NCBI GenBank assembly: GCA_041677345.1
Contig: JBAYQE010000084.1
Span: 1 to 11,775, forward strand
Length of the DNA: 11,775 bases
From: JALOAT01 sp041677345
GTDB taxonomy: Bacteria; Pseudomonadota; Gammaproteobacteria; Thiohalomonadales; Thiohalomonadaceae
Direction of reading: 5' to 3'
The notes below the pieces were generated by a model. The model was not told the DNA's origin. It did no database searches and saw nothing but the letters and a program-made list of their open reading frames with translations. The position numbers and the translations under genes are program-made. Shown here piece after piece: positions 7,448 to 11,775 of the stretch (the first letter of the stretch is position 1; every line of letters begins with the position of its first letter).

Positions 7448-10006
7448 ATGAATGCCCGCCCCGAAGACATCCCCCAGCACACCCCAATGATGCGGCAATA
7501 CCTGAGCATCAAGGCACAGCACCCCGACATGCTCGTGTTCTATCGCATGGGCGACTTCTACGAGTTGTTTTATGACGATGCCCGTCGTGCTGCGCAGCTG
7601 CTGGATATCACCTTGACCACCCGCGGCCAGTCCGCCGGCGAACCCATTCCCATGGCGGGCGTCCCCTATCACGCAGTGGAGGCCTATCTGGCCCGCCTGA
7701 TCCGGCTGGGCGAGTCAGTCGCCATTTGTGAGCAGATTGGCGACCCGGCCGCGAGCAAGGGGCCGGTGGAGCGCAAGGTGGTGCGTATCGTCACCCCCGG
7801 CACCGTGACCGACGAGGCCCTGCTCGAGGAACGCCGCGATAACCTGCTGTGCGCCGTGCACGAGCACGCGGGCCGCTTCGGCCTGGCCGTGCTGGACGTG
7901 GCCAGCGGCCGCTTCACGGTGGCGGAACTGGACGGTGATGAGGCCCTGCTGAGCGAGCTGGAACGCCTGCAACCGGCTGAACTGCTCTACGCCGAAGCCA
8001 GCGCAGCCGCGCGCGGCTTCGAACAGCGCCGCGGCGCGCAACAGCTCGCACCGTGGCATTTCGATGAGGACAGCGCACGTCGCCAACTCGCCGCCCAGTT
8101 CGGCACCCGCGACCTGAGCGGCTTCGGTTGTGAACACCTGGGCCTCGCCGTTTCCGCTGCCGGTGCGCTGCTGCATTACCTGAAGGAAACCCAGCGCGGC
8201 GCCGTGCCTCACATCCGCGGCCTGAGTGTGGAGCAGCGCGAGAGCGCCGTGCTGCTGGATGCGGCCTCACGCCGCAACCTGGAGATCGATCAATCCCTTT
8301 CCGGCAGCCATGACCATACGGTAGTGGGCGTCATGGACCGCACCGTGACGGCCATGGGCAGCCGCTTGCTCCGGCGCTGGTTACACCGGCCACTGCGCGA
8401 TCAGGCATTGCTCGCGCAGCGTCACGAGGCCATCGGGCGCCTGCTCGAGGACGACGCGTTCGAAGACCTGCGCGGGCAATTGCGCGGCATCGGTGACGTG
8501 GAACGCATCCTGGCACGGGTGGCGCTCAAATCGGCCCGGCCGCGGGACCTGACCCAACTGCGCATCGCCCTCGGCCGCCTGCCCGCACTGCACCACCGCG
8601 TGAGCGGCATCGACGCAGCCCTGCTCGGCGCGCTTGCAGCACGTATCCAGGCCTTCCCCGAGCTGGAGGATCTGCTCACACGGGCGATCATCGAAAACCC
8701 GCCGGTGCTGATCCGCGACGGCGGCGTGCTTGCGGCAGGCTACGATGCCGAGCTGGACGAGCTGCGCGGCCTGAAGGACAACGCCGACCAATTCATGATC
8801 GCGCTGGAGGCACGGGAGCGCGAGCGCAGCGGCATCACCGGCCTGAAGGTGGGCTACAACCGGGTGCACGGCTTCTACATCGAGGTGAGCCGGCGCGACA
8901 GCGAGCGTGTGCCCGACGATTTCATCCGGCGCCAGACCCTCAAAGGTGTGGAGCGCTACATCACCCCCGAGCTCAAGACCTTCGAGGACAAGGTCCTGTC
9001 CGCCAGTGAGCGCGCCCTGTCCCGCGAGAAACAGCTCTATGACGCGCTGCTGGACATCCTCGGCACACACTTGGCCGCGCTGCAGGACACCGCCGCCGCA
9101 CTGGCCGAGCTGGACGTGCTCGCCAATCTGGCCGAGCGCGCGGCCGGGCTGCACCTGGTGCGCCCGCACCTGACCACCGAGCCCGGTATCCTCATCCGTG
9201 CCGGCCGCCACCCGGTGGTGGAACACGCCAGCGACGCCCCGTTCGTGCCCAATGACCTGAGCCTCAGTGACGACACGCGCATGCTCTTGGTCACCGGGCC
9301 CAACATGGGCGGCAAGTCCACGTACATGCGGCAGACCGCGCTCATCGTACTGCTGGCCTACACGGGCAGCTACGTACCCGCGGAGGAGGCGCGCCTGGGC
9401 CCTGTGGATCGCATCTTCACACGCATCGGTGCCTCCGACGACCTCGCCAGCGGACGCTCCACCTTCATGGTGGAAATGACCGAAACGGCCAATATCCTGC
9501 ATAACGCCACGGCGGAAAGCCTGGTGCTGATGGACGAGATCGGACGCGGCACCAGCACTTTCGACGGCCTGTCCCTGGCCTGGGCCGCGGCGATGGAACT
9601 GGCGCGTCGGCGCGTCTTCACCCTGTTCGCCACCCACTACTTTGAACTCACCGCCCTGCCCGAGCAGTTGCCGGGCATCGCCAACGTACACCTGGACGCC
9701 GTGGAGCACGGCCACGACATCGTCTTCCTGCATACGGTGAAGCCGGGCCCGGCCAGCCAGAGCTACGGCCTCGCCGTTGCCGCCCTGGCGGGTGTGCCGC
9801 ACCATGTCATTGCGGAGGCACGCGCGAAACTGCGGGAATTGGAAGACGGCAGCGTGGTCGGGGCGGCGCCGGTCGCGGCACAGCTGGACATGTTCGCGCG
9901 CCCGGATGCATTGCGCGAGGCCCTGGACCATCTCGACCCCGACCAGCTCAGCCCGCGGGATGCCCTCACGGCCCTGTACGAGCTCAAGCGGCTGGCTTCC
10001 GGCTAA
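7448..10006 (+). CDS. mutS: DNA mismatch repair protein MutS
   Basis: An 852-residue mismatch sensor ATPase that recruits MutL, almost the length of E. coli MutS (853). The mismatch-wedging Phe-Tyr-Glu is at 37-39 in RMGDFYELFYDDA. The connector, lever and clamp domains follow. The ATPase domain has Walker A GPNMGGKS (617-624), the STFMVEM segment, Walker B with Asp696-Glu697 in LVLMDEIGRGTSTFDG, and FATHYFELT. Near the end QLDMF (812-816) is a clean beta-clamp binding motif, and LDPDQLSPRDALTALYELKRL matches the C-terminal tetramerisation helices. I chose the ATG at 7448 because HTPMMRQYL then lies at its usual distance from the start. The RBS is poor. An in-frame 65-residue upstream extension is Arg/Ala-rich and not conserved-looking. 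Confidence 0.98.
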   Translation: MNARPEDIPQHTPMMRQYLSIKAQHPDMLVFYRMGDFYELFYDDARRAAQLLDITLTTRGQSAGEPIPMAGVPYHAVEAYLARLIRLGESVAICEQIGDPAASKGPVERKVVRIVTPGTVTDEALLEERRDNLLCAVHEHAGRFGLAVLDVASGRFTVAELDGDEALLSELERLQPAELLYAEASAAARGFEQRRGAQQLAPWHFDEDSARRQLAAQFGTRDLSGFGCEHLGLAVSAAGALLHYLKETQRGAVPHIRGLSVEQRESAVLLDAASRRNLEIDQSLSGSHDHTVVGVMDRTVTAMGSRLLRRWLHRPLRDQALLAQRHEAIGRLLEDDAFEDLRGQLRGIGDVERILARVALKSARPRDLTQLRIALGRLPALHHRVSGIDAALLGALAARIQAFPELEDLLTRAIIENPPVLIRDGGVLAAGYDAELDELRGLKDNADQFMIALEARERERSGITGLKVGYNRVHGFYIEVSRRDSERVPDDFIRRQTLKGVERYITPELKTFEDKVLSASERALSREKQLYDALLDILGTHLAALQDTAAALAELDVLANLAERAAGLHLVRPHLTTEPGILIRAGRHPVVEHASDAPFVPNDLSLSDDTRMLLVTGPNMGGKSTYMRQTALIVLLAYTGSYVPAEEARLGPVDRIFTRIGASDDLASGRSTFMVEMTETANILHNATAESLVLMDEIGRGTSTFDGLSLAWAAAMELARRRVFTLFATHYFELTALPEQLPGIANVHLDAVEHGHDIVFLHTVKPGPASQSYGLAVAALAGVPHHVIAEARAKLRELEDGSVVGAAPVAAQLDMFARPDALREALDHLDPDQLSPRDALTALYELKRLASG

Positions 10007-10016
10007 GCTCTGGGAG

Positions 10017-10094
10017 CCGGGAAGAGAGAACAGCTCAACACAACGGCGCCAGTGCTAAGAGCGCAAGGAGGTATTGCTGTTCTCTGGTTCCCGG
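10017..10094. repeat. Long imperfect inverted repeat between mutS and fdxA
   Basis: The left arm CCGGGAAGAGAGAACAGC (10017-10034) and the right arm GCTGTTCTCTGGTTCCCGG (10076-10094) pair over 16 bp, interrupted only by a 2x3 internal loop. The 41-nt centre contains a smaller hairpin (GTGCT/AGCGC, 10052-10064) followed by AAGGAGGT (10065-10072), a perfect Shine-Dalgarno with no suitable start codon at the right distance. No T-tract follows, so it is not a simple terminator, and no target duplication flanks it. It starts 10 nt after the mutS stop and ends 30 nt before fdxA. It could be a cis-regulatory RNA of fdxA, an mRNA processing or stability element, or a small mobile repeat. Confidence 0.6.
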
Positions 10095-10124
10095 ACCGTG
10101 GTGTCTCGCAGCCGGGAGAATGCA

Positions 10125-10448
10125 ATGACGTACGTGGTGACGGAGAACTGCATCCGCTGCAAATACACGGACTGCGTGGACGTGTGTCCGGTGGACTGCT
10201 TCCATGAGGGGCCGAACTTTCTCGCCATCGACCCGGACGAATGCATCGATTGCGGGCTGTGCGAGCCGGAATGCCCGGCGAACGCCATCTTTTCGGAGGA
10301 TGACCTGCCCGACGACCAGGCGGCCTTCGTGGCGCTGAACGCGGAACTGGCCAAGGCTTGGCCGGTGTTGTCCCAAAAGAAGGCGGCCCTGGCCGATGCC
10401 AGACAGTGGGACGGCGTCACGGGCAAAATGACTTACCTGGAACGCTAG
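10125..10448 (+). CDS. fdxA: Seven-iron ferredoxin ([3Fe-4S][4Fe-4S]) FdxA
   Basis: A 107-residue low-potential electron carrier very close in sequence and length to Azotobacter vinelandii ferredoxin I (106 residues without Met). Counting from Met1, Cys9, Cys17 and Cys50 should bind the [3Fe-4S] cluster, and Cys21, Cys40, Cys43 and Cys46 the [4Fe-4S] cluster. Cys12 and Cys25 are the extra cysteines. CIRCKYTDCVDVCPVDCF and CIDCGLCEPECPANAIF show this. The C-terminal extension ending WDGVTGKMTYLER is typical. The ATG at 10125 has GGGAG 6 nt upstream, and MTYVVTENC fits the family N-terminus, so I reject an in-frame TTG start at 10074. It lies 118 bp after mutS, as in Pseudomonas, where fdxA borders rsmZ. 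The partner enzymes are unknown. Confidence 0.97.
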   Translation: MTYVVTENCIRCKYTDCVDVCPVDCFHEGPNFLAIDPDECIDCGLCEPECPANAIFSEDDLPDDQAAFVALNAELAKAWPVLSQKKAALADARQWDGVTGKMTYLER

Positions 10449-10550
10449 CGCACATTGCGCTTCCAAGGGGTACCGCGGAACGGACCGGCGGCCGGCTTGT
10501 GAACCGCCGGACAGCCGCCATGGGCGCGGATCCCGGCAGTCAAGCTGCCG
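10447..10550 (+). other. Three tandem hairpins downstream of fdxA
   Basis: In order: AGCGCA/TGCGCT with a 3-nt loop (10447-10461), overlapping the fdxA stop; CCGGCGG/CCGCCGG with a 12-nt loop (10485-10510); and CGGCAG/CTGCCG with a 5-nt loop (10534-10550). None is followed by a T-run. They may stabilise the fdxA mRNA end or serve as a rho-independent-like pause, with final termination helped by the 10-bp stem at 10561-10584. Confidence 0.4.
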
Positions 10551-10553
10551 CCG

Positions 10554-10584
10554 AAATAAAAAGGGCGGCCCGTGGGCCGCCCTT
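10554..10584 (-). terminator. Intrinsic terminator, active for minus-strand transcription
   Basis: AAGGGCGGCC and GGCCGCCCTT form a perfect 10-bp stem around a 4-nt loop (10561-10584). On the minus strand the stem runs straight into TTTTTATTT, a textbook intrinsic terminator. On the plus strand it is followed only by CAATCCTTC, which makes it a weak terminator for fdxA. Since no minus-strand protein gene lies to its right, it implies a short untranslated transcript there. Confidence 0.85.
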
Positions 10585-10662
10585 CAATCCTTCAGGCATC
10601 CAGGCCACCGTCACATCGTGTGACGCGTCATTCCTTGGCGCTCCCTGACTACCCCTCCGTGC
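10556..10662 (-). ncRNA. Candidate CsrB/RsmZ-like sRNA (CsrA-titrating)
   Basis: This is the span from a putative minus-strand promoter to the intrinsic terminator, about 105 nt, similar in size to RsmZ and RsmY of Pseudomonas (roughly 115-125 nt). It holds five GGA triplets: at 10658-10656, 10644-10642, 10634-10632, 10601-10599 and 10590-10588. Four are in ANGGA context, and one more GGA (10680-10678) lies just upstream. One sits in the hexaloop CUGGAU closed by GGC/GCC (10606-10595); another sits in a loop closed by GCG/CGC (10641-10625). A strong 7-bp hairpin CGTCACA/TGTGACG (10625-10609) separates them. The position, next to and convergent with fdxA, is that of rsmZ in Pseudomonas, and csrA is in this window. 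The 5' end is uncertain, and the loops are weak by hand folding. Confidence 0.55.
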
Positions 10663-10668
10663 GAGCTA

Positions 10669-10696
10669 AAACTAGCATCCTGGTGAACGCTGACAA
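10669..10696 (-). promoter_or_regulatory. Putative promoter of the minus-strand sRNA
   Basis: TTGTCA (10696-10691) matches the -35 consensus 5 of 6. With a 16-bp spacer, TAGTTT (10674-10669) is a poor -10 (3/6). Reading the -10 as GTTTTA (10672-10667), with an 18-bp spacer, is no better. A weak core promoter that depends on an activator would fit a GacA/UvrY-type sRNA gene, but that is inference. Confidence 0.35.
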
Positions 10697-10718
10697 GCCC
10701 CCGTTGCGTCCCTATGAT
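10690..10718 (+). promoter_or_regulatory. Sigma70 promoter reading towards cnoX
   Basis: CTGACA (10690-10695, 5/6) and TATGAT (10713-10718, 5/6) are 17 bp apart, a strong match. The start should be near 10725. That would give either a leader of about 215 nt for cnoX or, if transcription stops at 10840, a separate RNA of about 115 nt. Its -35 overlaps the -35 of the minus-strand promoter. Confidence 0.6.
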
Positions 10719-10819
10719 CCGCGCCAAGAGCATGAAGTGCCCACGTGTTTTTACGTGCAATCAATGGGTTGTTTCTTGGGACCAGACCCAATCATCGGCT
10801 ACGGCGGACATGAAATCGC

Positions 10820-10840
10820 AGAACGCGCCTACGCGTTTTT
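10820..10840 (+). terminator. Terminator-like hairpin upstream of cnoX
   Basis: AACGCG and CGCGTT pair perfectly around a CCTA loop (10822-10837), with an extra G-U and A-U pair possible outside. The stem runs into TTTTT (10836-10840) on the plus strand. The stem is short for an intrinsic terminator, so termination may be partial. It lies 100 bp before the cnoX ATG and about 115 nt after the predicted start of the 10690-10718 promoter. Confidence 0.45.
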
Positions 10841-10890
10841 CAGAAAATTCCTACGACGCCCAGAAAATGGATCGGCTGTTGAATCTACCC

Positions 10891-10908
10891 GTGAGCGCCC
10901 CCACTCAC
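10891..10908. promoter_or_regulatory. GTGAG-N8-CTCAC dyad, possible operator
   Basis: A perfect inverted repeat of 5 bp with an 8-bp spacer lies 33 bp upstream of the cnoX ATG and about 230 bp upstream of the presumed sRNA start. It resembles half of the UvrY/GacA site seen at csrB and rsmZ genes (TGTAAG-N6-CTTACA), but the spacer is 2 bp longer, so the match is weak. Confidence 0.25.
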
Positions 10909-10940
10909 CCACAATGCCGTAACAGACTATGGAACCGCCG

Positions 10941-11775
10941 ATGACCCGTGCCCACGTCCTTGATGTCACCACCGAAAACTTCTCCAGCGCCGTTATCGAG
11001 GCATCCCACCGCGTTCCGGTGCTGGTGGATTTCTGGGCATCGTGGTGCGGCCCTTGCCGCATGTTGCTACCCATCGTTACCCGCTTGGCCGAGGAATACG
11101 CGGGCCTGTTCGTGCTGGCCAAGATCAACATCGATGAACAACCCGAGCTTGCGACCCGTTTTGGCGTGCGCAGCGTACCCACCGTGAAGCTGGTCAGGAG
11201 CGGTGATGTCGTGGACGAGTTCCTGGGCGCACAGCCGGAAGCGGCGGTCCGCGCGTTCCTGGATCGTCACGTCGAGCGTGCATCCGACAAGACCGCGGCC
11301 GAAGCCCAGGCACTGCTGACGGCGGGTCGTCTGGAGGAAGCCACGCGGATGCTGGAGGCCGCGCTGGCCGTGGAACCGGCCAACAGCAAGCTGCTGCTCG
11401 CCTTGGCGGATGCGGTGCTCAGAGCGGGCGACAGCGCCCGTGCACGTGTACTGCTGGAACAACTGCCTGCCGCCGCACGCGACGACGAAGCGGTGGCCAA
11501 CGTGGAAGCACGACTGGAATTCGCCGACCGCGCCGCGGAAATCCCGTCCACCGAGGCCCTGGCCGAGCGCCTGCAGGCGAACCCCGACGACGGTGAGGCC
11601 CGCCACCAGTTGGCGACGCGTCAGGTCATGGCCGGCGACCACGAGGCCGCCCTGGAAAACCTGCTGGAACTACTCAAGCGCGACCGCGCCTACCGCGACG
11701 CGGCCCGCACCGACATGCTGAAGGTCTTCACCATCCTGGGCGCCAGCGACCTGGCCGGCCGCTATCGCGGTTTGA
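10941..11775 (+). CDS. cnoX: Thioredoxin-TPR chaperedoxin, CnoX/YbbN family (3' end beyond window)
   Basis: 278 codons are visible and the frame is still open at the right edge. By alignment from memory with E. coli CnoX (284 residues, ending near YRRQLYALLY) only about six residues are missing. An N-terminal thioredoxin fold (1-110) contains WCGPC (35-39) and the cis-proline loop SVPT (Pro80). From about 117 on there are TPR-like helical repeats. The E. coli protein is a holdase for hypochlorite-stressed proteins and works with GroEL. E. coli has SXXC at the active site, whereas this protein keeps both cysteines and so may also act as a thiol reductase, as reported for Caulobacter CnoX. I prefer the ATG at 10941 (GGA 7 nt upstream). 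An in-frame ATG at 10929 would add four residues. Confidence 0.92.
   Translation, partial: MTRAHVLDVTTENFSSAVIEASHRVPVLVDFWASWCGPCRMLLPIVTRLAEEYAGLFVLAKINIDEQPELATRFGVRSVPTVKLVRSGDVVDEFLGAQPEAAVRAFLDRHVERASDKTAAEAQALLTAGRLEEATRMLEAALAVEPANSKLLLALADAVLRAGDSARARVLLEQLPAAARDDEAVANVEARLEFADRAAEIPSTEALAERLQANPDDGEARHQLATRQVMAGDHEAALENLLELLKRDRAYRDAARTDMLKVFTILGASDLAGRYRGL

Larger units (their letters stand above)
10449..10940. other. 492-bp stretch without a protein gene: sRNA and regulatory region
   Basis: I see no convincing protein gene here. The open frames show no recognisable family and lack a good RBS, and the base composition is more AT-rich than in the neighbours. In order, the stretch holds the fdxA 3' hairpins, a minus-strand intrinsic terminator, a GGA-rich candidate sRNA on the minus strand, two nearly back-to-back sigma70-like promoters (10669-10718), a plus-strand terminator-like hairpin (10820-10840), a GTGAG/CTCAC dyad (10891-10908) and the cnoX start region. 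Confidence 0.7.

Noticed and set aside
8381..9931. A 516-codon open frame on the minus strand antisense to mutS
   Set aside because: Same reason: a GC-bias shadow of a highly conserved gene, with no recognisable domain.
10017..10094. The inverted repeat as termini of an insertion sequence
   Set aside because: Only 41 bp lie between the arms, with no transposase and no flanking direct repeat. A non-autonomous miniature element cannot be excluded without genome-wide copies.
10074..10124. fdxA starting at a TTG just after the perfect AAGGAGGT
   Set aside because: The spacing to that TTG is only about 1-2 nt, and the extra 17 residues are absent from 7Fe ferredoxins. The ATG at 10125 has its own good RBS.
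10572..10922. A 116-codon open frame on the plus strand between fdxA and cnoX
   Set aside because: It starts inside the terminator stem, has no RBS, resembles no family I know, and overlaps the promoter and terminator signals.

Overview
This is a GC-rich (by eye a little over 60%), densely coded chromosomal window from a gammaproteobacterium. The minus-strand order pncC-thpR-recA-recX-alaS-lysC-csrA-tRNA-Ser(GCU)-tRNA-Arg(ACG) is a close variant of the E. coli pncC-recA-recX-alaS-csrA-serV-argV block. lysC between alaS and csrA, and mutS followed by an Azotobacter-type 7Fe ferredoxin (fdxA), are Pseudomonas-like. Together these suggest a gammaproteobacterium outside the enterics, perhaps near the Chromatiales/Ectothiorhodospiraceae. 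The lineage is an inference. All genes look chromosomal and intact, with no sign of a mobile element, CRISPR array or defence system.

Layout. 1-230: two tRNAs on the minus strand. The tRNA-Arg promoter has perfect consensus -35 and -10 hexamers. 279-4534: csrA, lysC (with a likely internal start for a beta subunit) and alaS. 4567-6065: recX and recA. 6165-7219: thpR and pncC, overlapping by 4 bp. 7220-7447: a divergent, hairpin-rich control region. 7448-10448: mutS and fdxA on the plus strand, separated by an unusual inverted repeat. 10449-10940: a 492-bp stretch with no protein gene but much regulatory structure. 10941 to the right edge: a thioredoxin-TPR protein (CnoX/YbbN type), cut off only a few codons from its expected end.

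The most interesting part is the stretch between fdxA and cnoX. On the minus strand, convergent to fdxA, lies a candidate small RNA of about 105 nt (about 10662 to 10556). It has a plausible promoter, five GGA triplets (four in ANGGA context), stable hairpins, and a textbook intrinsic terminator whose T-tract only works for minus-strand transcription. RsmZ, the sRNA that titrates RsmA/CsrA in Pseudomonas, sits at the same place beside fdxA and is likewise convergent to it. The window also encodes CsrA, so the antagonist and its target protein may lie about 10 kb apart. A second promoter, almost back to back with the first, drives plus-strand transcription towards a terminator-like hairpin and then cnoX. 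This could be an attenuated cnoX leader or another small RNA.

Functionally the window combines translation (AlaRS, two tRNAs), global post-transcriptional control (CsrA and its possible sRNA), DNA repair and recombination (RecA, RecX, MutS), nucleotide salvage and RNA end chemistry (PncC, ThpR), aspartate-family amino acid synthesis (LysC), redox chemistry (FdxA) and proteostasis (CnoX).
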